Assembly: GCA_002419135.1 (NCBI GenBank)
Contig: DIFM01000025.1
Location: 1 to 21,380, forward strand
From: Dehalococcoidia bacterium UBA5748
Lineage (GTDB): Bacteria; Chloroflexota; Dehalococcoidia; Dehalococcoidales; UBA5627
Direction of reading: 5' to 3'
DNA length: 21,380 nt
Position 1 is the first letter of the stretch. Each line of letters begins with the position of its first letter. The notes under the pieces were generated by a model. The model saw only the letters and a program-made list of their open reading frames with translations, searched no databases and was not told the DNA's origin. A program made the position numbers and the translations under genes. Positions 1 to 5,978 of the stretch are shown piece after piece.

Positions 1-37
1 TTATTTCCTCATCGGTGAAACTCGCCGTTCTTGCCAT
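1..37 (-). CDS. 5' end of an unknown gene, cut by the window edge
   Basis: Reading leftwards from the ATG at 37-35 gives MARTASFTDEEI before the window ends. The ATG is preceded by GGAGGTGATCC, a full-length match to the anti-Shine-Dalgarno end of 16S rRNA, ending directly before the start codon. A consensus promoter lies just upstream (57-85), so the predicted 5' leader is only about a dozen nucleotides. A 27-bp palindrome covers the ribosome binding site and start codon. Twelve residues are too few to assign a family. The promoter, ribosome binding site and open frame together make a real gene start likely. Confidence 0.6.
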   Translation of the reverse strand, partial: MARTASFTDEEI

Positions 38-56
38 GGATCACCTCCATGGCAAG
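30..56 (-). promoter_or_regulatory. Perfect palindrome over leader and start codon (possible operator or translational hairpin)
   Basis: Arms CTTGCCATGGA (30-40) and TCCATGGCAAG (46-56) are perfectly complementary around a 5-nt centre. The dyad abuts the -10 box (57-62) on one side and contains the start codon (35-37) on the other. As DNA it fits an operator bound by a dimeric repressor near +1. As RNA, the part downstream of the predicted start site could still pair and hide the ribosome binding site. Which of the two applies cannot be told from sequence. Confidence 0.6.
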
Positions 57-85
57 ATTATATTATACTGTCACCTTGATTGCAA
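57..85 (-). promoter_or_regulatory. Sigma-70-type promoter for the truncated left-edge gene
   Basis: On the minus strand a -35 box TTGCAA (85-80) and a perfect -10 box TATAAT (62-57) are separated by exactly 17 nt. The expected transcription start is near position 50, giving a leader of about 13 nt before the ATG at 37. Confidence 0.7.
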
Positions 86-138
86 GTTGGAATAATATGG
101 TGTTAAGAATATCCCCAGACTTCTTAAGTAAAAACAAT

Positions 139-744
139 TCATTCTTCGTTTTTAAGAATATCCTGCGCTTCTTTTAACTGCTCGGCAGTGTTGACGTTGA
201 AAAAAGAGAGGTGTTGCGGGTCGTACTTGTTTATTATATCTTCGAAGACGTATTTAACGTTTATTTCATCAAGGAAAGAGGTTATTTTAAGATGACCTGC
301 ATCCATGAATTTTTCCATTTTTGGCAGACATTTTTTGGAATATATAGAGTACAGTTGCTCAGTCTTATCCCCGATTTTTGGAAGCAGCGCATCATAATCG
401 CGCGGCAACGATATCATATACTTGAGAAGCTCAATATTTATAAAAGGCATATCGCAGGCAACCGCTATGGCATAATCATTATTGACTGCCAGAAGACCGG
501 AATACAGCCCCATAAGAGAACCTGCACTGGGCTTTACATCGGTTGCCCACCTTACCTGAATTGTTATATCATCATAACGCCTGCCGTTGGTAGACACCAC
601 GATATCATCGCTGAGCAAAGACAGTTTCCCGGCAATCGAGTTAATCATAACCGATTCGCCGTCCAGTTTAACTTTGGCTTTATCAGTACCGAGCCGCGAG
701 CTTTTTCCGCCGGCAAGCAATATGGCACTTACGGAATCTGACAT
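139..744 (-). CDS. mobA: Molybdenum cofactor guanylyltransferase MobA
   Basis: Predicted to transfer GMP from GTP to molybdopterin, forming the guanine dinucleotide (MGD) cofactor used by DMSO-reductase-family enzymes in the cytoplasm. The N-terminus carries the nucleotidyltransferase signature LAGGKSSRLGTDKA (residues 10-23), with the Gly-rich loop, Arg and the Lys of the GTP site. VACDMPFI (about 94-101) supplies the metal-binding Asp typical of the GT-A fold. The length of 201 aa is normal for MobA. The ATG start has an AAAGGTG ribosome binding site. It lies 21 bp downstream of mobB and is surely co-transcribed with it. The protein could act on other molybdopterin derivatives, as MocA does, but pairing with mobB favours MGD. 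Confidence 0.9.
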   Translation of the reverse strand: MSDSVSAILLAGGKSSRLGTDKAKVKLDGESVMINSIAGKLSLLSDDIVVSTNGRRYDDITIQVRWATDVKPSAGSLMGLYSGLLAVNNDYAIAVACDMPFINIELLKYMISLPRDYDALLPKIGDKTEQLYSIYSKKCLPKMEKFMDAGHLKITSFLDEINVKYVFEDIINKYDPQHLSFFNVNTAEQLKEAQDILKNEE

Positions 745-765
745 TGTGACACCTTTAGTCGATAA

Positions 766-1413
766 TTAAGGGAGGCGAACAGTGATTTTAATTTCCCTGG
801 CATTTTCGGTACCGTGTAAAGCGGCAACCAGCCCGCTTACAGTGTTTATAAACATATCCTGAATAAATGGTTTCATATCTAAAGGAATCCCGTTAACAGT
901 TAAAAAAACATTTGCGGAGGAAGTATTTACCAAATATTTTTCGATTATCAATTCAACGATACCGTCGGCATCTTCAAAAGAAAACTGTGGGACATCGATA
1001 TCGAACCTGCGGTCGGTAACCATAGCAACCAAGTCTTTTTCATCACTTAAAATCCTGTCACTTACCTCAGAACGATACACTTCGATTTTTGGTTTATTAT
1101 CGAATTTATAGCCTTCAGAGATGACGATATCCATTCCGTCACAAACCATCTCTGTTATCCGGTCGAGTGTCAATTCCTGTTCCGGTTTTTTGATAACGGC
1201 AGTCTTTTGAGGAGAGGAAATCGCAACAACGTCACTGCCTGCTTCCGACAATCTCCAGGTATCTTTTCCCTGTATATCAAGCTCGAAATCGCCTTTGTGA
1301 TGCTTGATTACGGCTACTTTATAACCTTTTTGTTTTAATCTGCGAATCACTTTTTCAAGAATGGTCGTTTTTCCACAGTTATGGCTGCCGACGAATGAGA
1401 TAACAGGTATCAT
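766..1413 (-). CDS. mobB: MobB, GTP-binding molybdopterin-guanine dinucleotide synthesis protein
   Basis: A P-loop GTPase-like accessory of MobA in MGD synthesis. The Walker A motif GSHNCGKTT occupies residues 9-17 and is followed by the family segment KVAVIKHHKGDFELD (about 32-46), including the KHH residues typical of MobB. The stretch ISEGYKF (about 98-104) is the conserved MobB SEG(Y/F)K motif. At 215 aa it is longer than the compact MobB of about 170 aa; the extra C-terminal ~50 residues (from FLTVNGIPL) match an extension seen in some anaerobes whose role I cannot state. AGGAG lies just upstream of the ATG. It is the first gene of the mobB-mobA pair. Confidence 0.9.
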   Translation of the reverse strand: MIPVISFVGSHNCGKTTILEKVIRRLKQKGYKVAVIKHHKGDFELDIQGKDTWRLSEAGSDVVAISSPQKTAVIKKPEQELTLDRITEMVCDGMDIVISEGYKFDNKPKIEVYRSEVSDRILSDEKDLVAMVTDRRFDIDVPQFSFEDADGIVELIIEKYLVNTSSANVFLTVNGIPLDMKPFIQDMFINTVSGLVAALHGTENAREIKITVRLP

Positions 1414-1524
1414 ATTAAAACTTCTCCTCTTATGCTATCAGCTAAACAACAATAAACCCCTGCCCACTTTAGAGACATAAGCTGCGCTGTATTTTAAGAT
1501 TAAAATCCCACTATTAGCAGAATA

Positions 1525-1854
1525 TTATTTATTTGCCCATTTTTCAGCCAGGTCACCGACTAATGGCAATTTAAAATAAACCCATTGATAAGCTTTTACT
1601 ATCAGGATTACCCAAAGTATAAAGGCAAGAATTGAGATAATCGGCACCATAAAAACATCTATTACCGGAATCCAGTCTAGCACTATCCCCAAAAGAGTAA
1701 TGGCTCCGAATACTATAATCGATTGCATGGCATGAAACTTGATAAATCTGTTATTGGGCTCGAGGAGGAAGAAAATCAAGCCTGTAACCCATCCCAACAC
1801 ATAACACAATAACGCTGCTATATTTTCCTGTAATCCAGTAGCAGTATTACCCAT
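1525..1854 (-). CDS. Small DUF4870/Tic20-like membrane protein
   Basis: A 109-aa protein with about three hydrophobic helices: residues ~10-30, ~45-65 and ~68-90. It has the DUF4870 layout: an early helix ending in FFLLEPNNRFIKFHAMQS, where the charged loop with Phe-His-Ala-Met-Gln-Ser is the family hallmark, then two closely spaced helices, ending in KAYQWVYFKLPLVGDLAEKW. The function of this family is not established; similarity to the Tic20/HOTT superfamily has been noted. GGAGGG lies 9 nt before the ATG and its own promoter sits at 1894-1920, so it is probably monocistronic. Nothing nearby reveals its role. Confidence 0.8.
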   Translation of the reverse strand: MGNTATGLQENIAALLCYVLGWVTGLIFFLLEPNNRFIKFHAMQSIIVFGAITLLGIVLDWIPVIDVFMVPIISILAFILWVILIVKAYQWVYFKLPLVGDLAEKWANK

Positions 1855-1893
1855 AATTTTACCCTCCGCTAAAATAAATATGATGGTTACCAG

Positions 1894-1920
1894 ATTATAC
1901 TCTCGTTAATAAAGTGTCAA
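1894..1920 (-). promoter_or_regulatory. Promoter for the DUF4870 protein
   Basis: A minus-strand TTGACA (1920-1915) and TATAAT (1899-1894) are separated by 15 nt. Both boxes match consensus but the spacer is shorter than the usual 16-18. The promoter lies directly behind the stop codon of the GreA-like gene. Confidence 0.55.
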
Positions 1921-1926
1921 TACTCT

Positions 1927-2763
1927 TTATTTCTGTTTCTTACTTTTAGACTTACCGGCATGTTCTATTTTTTCTATTTTATAGCACAGCTTCCCTGCCG
2001 GTACCGTCACTTCAATATTATCACCGGCACGCTTACCTGCAAGAGCCTTTCCGAGAGGAGAAGACCCGGAAATTTTTCCGTTTGACGGGTCGAATTCTCT
2101 GGCGCTAACCAGAGTATATTGAAGCATTTCCATATTACTTAAATCTGTCAGGACTATACAATCGCCAATGCCCACCCTGCCGTTATCTTTAGAGCAACCA
2201 TCGAATATCTCCGATTTCTTCAATATTTCCTCTAATTCGTTAATTTTACCTTCAATGTGGCTCAATCTTTCTCTGGCGGCGTCCAAAGGGGCATTTTCAC
2301 GAAAATCTTTATCGGCTGCTGCTTTGCTGACTTCCTCTATAGCCTGCGGTCGCTGTTCTTTCAACGTTTCCAGTTCCCTTTTTACCTTTCCGTATCCTTC
2401 CGTAGTTAAAGTCAGTTTTTCAACAGTGCTCTTTTTAATATTTTTATCGACTTTCATCTTGCTCTTCTTAGATTTCAAATGCGTGGATAAATTCGACTTG
2501 ATAAAATGTTCTTTCTTTGCAAATGTAAGAAATATTCTGATAACCTCAAGCTTTTTCATGTATTCGCCATCTGAAACAGAGAGTCTTTCGGCATAATTGG
2601 CAATTTCCGGCGGCATAATCTCACCAAAGACCCTGTCTTTACCAAACCAGCGCACAAAATGATTGAGTATCTGCTGACGCGACTCTTTTTCTTCCGCTGA
2701 AAGACCCTTGATAAAAAATGCAGCAGCTTCAGCTATTTTAATTTCCGTGTTATTGTTATCCAT
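1927..2763 (-). CDS. greA: GreA/GreB-family elongation factor with an extra N-terminal helical domain
   Basis: Residues ~115-270 are a complete GreA. The coiled coil (about 118-186) carries KDFRENA at its tip, preserving D153 and E156, which correspond to the acidic residues that hold Mg2+ in the RNA polymerase secondary channel. The FKBP-like C-domain (about 195-267) has the conserved ISGSSPLGKAL at 231-241. Such proteins rescue backtracked polymerase by stimulating transcript cleavage. Residues 1-~97 are extra: helical, with a pattern (IMPPEIANYAERL, IRIFLTFAKKEHFI, NLSTHL) resembling the SAM-like core-binding domain of tyrosine recombinases. A Lys/Ser-rich linker joins the domains. At 278 aa it is far above the usual ~158 aa. 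GGAG lies 5 nt before the ATG. It sits 45 bp downstream of the reductase gene, probably in the same transcript. Confidence 0.85.
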   Translation of the reverse strand: MDNNNTEIKIAEAAAFFIKGLSAEEKESRQQILNHFVRWFGKDRVFGEIMPPEIANYAERLSVSDGEYMKKLEVIRIFLTFAKKEHFIKSNLSTHLKSKKSKMKVDKNIKKSTVEKLTLTTEGYGKVKRELETLKEQRPQAIEEVSKAAADKDFRENAPLDAARERLSHIEGKINELEEILKKSEIFDGCSKDNGRVGIGDCIVLTDLSNMEMLQYTLVSAREFDPSNGKISGSSPLGKALAGKRAGDNIEVTVPAGKLCYKIEKIEHAGKSKSKKQK

Positions 2764-2808
2764 TCATTCTCCAATTTCCGATTATATTTATTTATTCCGG
2801 TTGATGTA

Positions 2809-3972
2809 TTATCCGGCGATTCTGTGCCATAATAACTTTGAAACCATTGGTAACGTTGTTGCCTTGCGTATTACCCTGCTGTGAAAATCGAAATCGAGCT
2901 CATCAGAAGCGGTAATTTCATCTACAATTCCGAAAGTGTTGCTTATGTCAATTAACCTGTCAAGCTGACGGTTATTTAATTTCGAATAGATGGCGCGGGC
3001 AAAACGGCAGATTTGCATTTCTTTATTCAGTTTTTGTTTCCACTCTTTCTCATATACCGCCAGTTTAACCGCCCTAAAATCATCTTCATTTAATGCCCGG
3101 TCAATAGTTTTTACAGCTATATCTGCACACAGCAAACCAAAATAAATACCTCCCCCCGTTAAAGGTTTTACCTGCCCCGCTGCATCCCCCACCATAATAA
3201 AACGCTCGCCGTATGTTCTTTCCGGCGGTTGCAGAGTGATACCGCGATATGCCGGCTTATCGCCGTTAAGAGATACCTTTCCCTGTTCATCAAGCAGAGT
3301 AAGAAAATCTTTCAGATATTTATTGGGCTTATTTTTGGTCATCAGACCAACCAGAGCTCTTTTATCATCCAGCGGTACCAGCCAGCCGAAAAAACCGGGG
3401 GCAACATGTTTTCCGATATAGATTTCAATTTCTTCAATATCCCGGTGATAAACCTCGATTTGCGCTCCTATCGTAAAACTAAGCTCTTTTTTTATTTTAT
3501 TTTGTTTAAACCATCCGGAGTTAAATCCGCTGGCAATGATTACGGTTTTAGCTTCAACAAAACCTGACCGAATATCATTTTGATATTCAACAAGCACGCG
3601 GTCACTCAATGCGTCAAGATTTTTGACTGTATGGTTATGCAAAAAATCGGCGCCCGATTTTACCGCATCTGCCGCTATCGCGGAATCCAGTCTGTTTCGG
3701 TCGATTATGAACGCCTGGTCTTCCTTATGGTTTAAATTGATTAGTTTTCCCGACGGAGAATAGACTTTTGCGCTTCTGCCATGCTTTAAGACAAGGTCTT
3801 TATCCGCCAAATAAGTCTGATAGCAGTTTTTACTGACTATCCCCGTACAGCAAATTTTTCCCCTGTCTTCGGAGCCTTTTTCAAGTACGCCTACCGAATG
3901 CCCCTTCGCAGCCAAACCTTTTGCGATATAACTGCCAATGGGACCCCCGCCGATTATTACAGCATCGTACAA
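2809..3972 (-). CDS. FAD-dependent geranylgeranyl-reductase-family oxidoreductase
   Basis: The Rossmann motif GGGPIGS (residues 8-14) and a distal E31 bind the ADP part of FAD. CCTGIVS (41-47) stands where the family's Cys-Gly motif lies. FFGWLVPL (194-201) resembles the aromatic substrate-pocket signature (G-x-x-W-x-F-P), and GDAAGQVKPLTGGGI (262-276) is the second FAD motif. These define the geranylgeranyl reductase/ChlP group, which saturates isoprenoid double bonds; in bacteria, substrates include menaquinone side chains and polyprenyl lipids. The real substrate is unknown. The start is TTG, with AGAGGA upstream, and directly precedes the conserved YDAVIIGGG. Its promoter is at 4017-4025. 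The GreA-like gene follows 45 bp downstream. Confidence 0.8.
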   Translation of the reverse strand: MYDAVIIGGGPIGSYIAKGLAAKGHSVGVLEKGSEDRGKICCTGIVSKNCYQTYLADKDLVLKHGRSAKVYSPSGKLINLNHKEDQAFIIDRNRLDSAIAADAVKSGADFLHNHTVKNLDALSDRVLVEYQNDIRSGFVEAKTVIIASGFNSGWFKQNKIKKELSFTIGAQIEVYHRDIEEIEIYIGKHVAPGFFGWLVPLDDKRALVGLMTKNKPNKYLKDFLTLLDEQGKVSLNGDKPAYRGITLQPPERTYGERFIMVGDAAGQVKPLTGGGIYFGLLCADIAVKTIDRALNEDDFRAVKLAVYEKEWKQKLNKEMQICRFARAIYSKLNNRQLDRLIDISNTFGIVDEITASDELDFDFHSRVIRKATTLPMVSKLLWHRIAG

Positions 3973-4016
3973 TTAACGTGTCCTCTCTAAATATTTACGT
4001 TTGCACATGCACGAAA

Positions 4017-4025
4017 ATTATACCA
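4017..4025 (-). promoter_or_regulatory. Extended -10 promoter for the reductase gene
   Basis: The minus strand reads TGGTATAAT, a perfect -10 box with the TGn extension. The -35 region 17 nt upstream is poor, as is common for extended -10 promoters. It lies about 45 bp before the TTG start and diverges from the trpB leader promoter. Confidence 0.5.
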
Positions 4026-4153
4026 CAATTTGCTTTTTTGTGCTTATACGTCTTTTTGCCGGTCAAAGAATTGAAATACTTCTTTATTATGTACACTGTA
4101 AAGCCTTATTTTATACTCTCTTAAATTTTTTACATATTTATTACATACAGAAG

Positions 4154-4183
4154 TTGACAAATGGGTTAAGTTTGTTTTATAGT
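4154..4183 (+). promoter_or_regulatory. Promoter of the tryptophan T-box leader
   Basis: TTGACA (4154-4159) and TATAGT (4178-4183) are separated by 18 nt. The predicted start near 4190 falls just before the first helix of the T-box leader. Confidence 0.65.
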
Positions 4184-4189
4184 AGTTCC

Positions 4190-4480
4190 TAACTTAATAT
4201 GTAAAGGCTGTGAACAGGGATAGTAAGTTTTCCAGCGAAGCGCAGAGAGTCGGGTAAGGTGTGAGCCGATGCCGGCGCAGAAACTGAATGGGCCTGGGAG
4301 CCGTAAACCGAAAGTTTAATTACAAGTAGGTTCTACCGCAGAGGAAGCGTTATCGAATCCTAGGATATTATCAGGTATCCGAAAAGAGATAGTCTTCTTT
4401 TTTATTAGAGGACTAAGAAGGGTGGCACCGCAGAGGTAAACCTTATGCCCCTTCAACCATTAGTGGTTGAGGGGTTTTTT
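4190..4480 (+). promoter_or_regulatory. T-box riboswitch leader, Trp (UGG) specifier, controlling trpB
   Basis: The leader has the T-box order: Stem I with an early GGATAGTA segment (from 4217) and an internal specifier loop; a Stem III hairpin (AGTCTTC 4391-4397 with GAGGACT 4408-4414); the T-box core AAGGGTGGCACCGCAG (4418-4433); then an intrinsic terminator. The specifier codon is TGG at 4289-4291. I placed it by aligning GAA-TGG-GC-CTG-GGAGCCG with the second leader in this window, GAA-A-ATC-AC-TCC-GGAGCCG; both share GAGCCG at a fixed distance. Uncharged tRNA-Trp should pair at the specifier and at the T-box bulge, stabilise the antiterminator and allow trpB transcription when tryptophan is scarce. 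Confidence 0.93.
4448..4480 (+). terminator. Regulated intrinsic terminator of the trpB leader
   Basis: CCCCTTCAACCA (4448-4459) pairs with TGGTTGAGGGG (4464-4474) with one bulged base, followed by six T residues. It is mutually exclusive with the T-box antiterminator just upstream. Confidence 0.85.
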
Positions 4481-4536
4481 ATTATTAAAGGGAATTAACG
4501 AAATAAAAAATATTTAAAAAAGGAAGGACAAACCAA

Positions 4537-5898
4537 ATGAAAAGAACAATGTTTTTTCTAGACCAAAAGGATATGCCTACCAAGTGGTACAATATCCTGC
4601 CAGACCTGCCCGTAGCGCTTCCCGTAGACCTTCATCCGGCTACAAGAAAACCGGTCACTCCAGATGACCTGGCTCCGTTGTTTCCGATGGAGTTAATCAT
4701 GCAGGAGTTCAGCCCGGAGCGATACATCGAAATACCTGAAGAAGTTCAGGATATTTTGCTTACATGGAGGCCAACGGTACTTCACAGAGCATACAAACTT
4801 GAGAAGGCACTTGATACCCCGGCAAAAATCTTTTACAAGTACGAGGGAACAAGCCCTGCCGGCAGTCACAAATTAAATACCGCTGTCCCACAGGCTTATT
4901 ATAATAAAAAAGAGGGCGTTAAGCGCATTAGTACCGAAACAGGCGCCGGTCAATGGGGAAGCGCGCTTTCTATCGCATGCAGTTTTTTTGACCTTGAATG
5001 CAAGGTTTACATGGTTAAAGTCAGCTACAACAGTAAACCCTACCGACGCATCATGATGGAAACCTACGGAGCATCCTGTGTAGCCAGTCCCAGCATGGAC
5101 ACAAAGGCAGGCAGGGATATGCTGGCAAAAGACCCGGATTGCAACGGCAGTCTCGGGCTTGCCATCAGCGAAGCGGTAGAAGACGCTGTTTCGCGTGAAG
5201 ACACCCATTATGCTCTCGGCAGCGTTTTAAATCATGTTCTTTTGCATCAGACGATAATCGGTGAAGAAACTATACAACAGATGGAGATGGCAGGAGAGTA
5301 TCCGGATATTCTGGTCGGTTGTGTCGGCGGCGGTTCTAACTTTGCCGGTTTATTTATCCCATGGTTAAGGGACAAGATTAGCGGGAAAAAACCGAATACT
5401 CGTGTCATATGTGTAGAACCTACTGCTACCCCCACCCTTACGAAAGGACCCTATGCATACGACTTCGGTGATGTTGCAGGTCTTACACCTCTGTTGAAAA
5501 TGTACACATTAGGACATGATTTCATGCCGCCTCCCGTCCATGCCGGCGGTTTACGCTACCACGGAATGGCTCCTATAGTTTCCCATTTATACAATCTGGG
5601 GATTATTGAAGCACAGGCTGTTCCGCAGTTATCCACTTTTGAAGCGGGTGTTTTGTTTGCCAGGACAGAGGGAATCTTAAGCGCACCCGAGTCCACGCAT
5701 GCCATCAAAGTTGCCATTGACGAAGCCGTTAAATGCAGGGAATCAGGCGAATCGAAAAACATTCTGATTTGCCTCAGCGGACACGGACATTTCGACCTTT
5801 CTTCTTACGATGCATACTTGCAGGGAAAATTAACTGATTTGGAATTCCCGGAAGATAAAATGAAAGAAGCCCTGGATAAACTACCCAAAGTTGGATAG
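4537..5898 (+). CDS. trpB: Tryptophan synthase beta chain, TrpB2-type, stand-alone
   Basis: A PLP enzyme that joins indole to L-serine to give tryptophan. The PLP lysine is K112 in GSHKLNT (109-115). TETGAGQWG (133-141) holds the catalytic Glu, GCVGGGSNFAG (261-271) is the phosphate-binding loop, and CLSGHGHFDL near the C-terminus is typical of the TrpB2 group. The long N-terminal segment and the length of 453 aa (TrpB1 is about 400) also indicate TrpB2. No trpA or other trp gene is adjacent, so it may salvage free indole, as proposed for TrpB2 enzymes. AAGGAAGG precedes the ATG. Control is by the Trp T-box directly upstream. A bidirectional terminator ends the unit at 5932-5956. Confidence 0.93.
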   Translation: MKRTMFFLDQKDMPTKWYNILPDLPVALPVDLHPATRKPVTPDDLAPLFPMELIMQEFSPERYIEIPEEVQDILLTWRPTVLHRAYKLEKALDTPAKIFYKYEGTSPAGSHKLNTAVPQAYYNKKEGVKRISTETGAGQWGSALSIACSFFDLECKVYMVKVSYNSKPYRRIMMETYGASCVASPSMDTKAGRDMLAKDPDCNGSLGLAISEAVEDAVSREDTHYALGSVLNHVLLHQTIIGEETIQQMEMAGEYPDILVGCVGGGSNFAGLFIPWLRDKISGKKPNTRVICVEPTATPTLTKGPYAYDFGDVAGLTPLLKMYTLGHDFMPPPVHAGGLRYHGMAPIVSHLYNLGIIEAQAVPQLSTFEAGVLFARTEGILSAPESTHAIKVAIDEAVKCRESGESKNILICLSGHGHFDLSSYDAYLQGKLTDLEFPEDKMKEALDKLPKVG

Positions 5899-5931
5899 TA
5901 AAAACAACGCTTTCATAACGAAAATTGAAAA

Positions 5932-5956
5932 GGGGGCGAGTTATATCGCCCCCTTT
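5932..5956. terminator. Bidirectional intrinsic terminator between trpB and ileS
   Basis: A perfect 8-bp stem, GGGGGCGA (5932-5939) with TCGCCCCC (5946-5953), encloses a 6-nt loop. It is followed by a T-rich tract on the plus strand, and on the minus strand by TTTT then further T-rich sequence. It serves the convergent trpB and ileS genes. Confidence 0.85.
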
Positions 5957-5978
5957 CGGTTCTTTTAATGTAAAAGAC

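Noticed and set aside
211..741. Long open frame on the plus strand opposite mobA
   Set aside because: It is antisense to a clear MobA with all motifs, and its translation has no recognisable domain.
1414..1524. Molybdenum-cofactor riboswitch before mobB
   Set aside because: The leader is short and lacks the conserved helices I would expect; only an ordinary ribosome binding site is clear.
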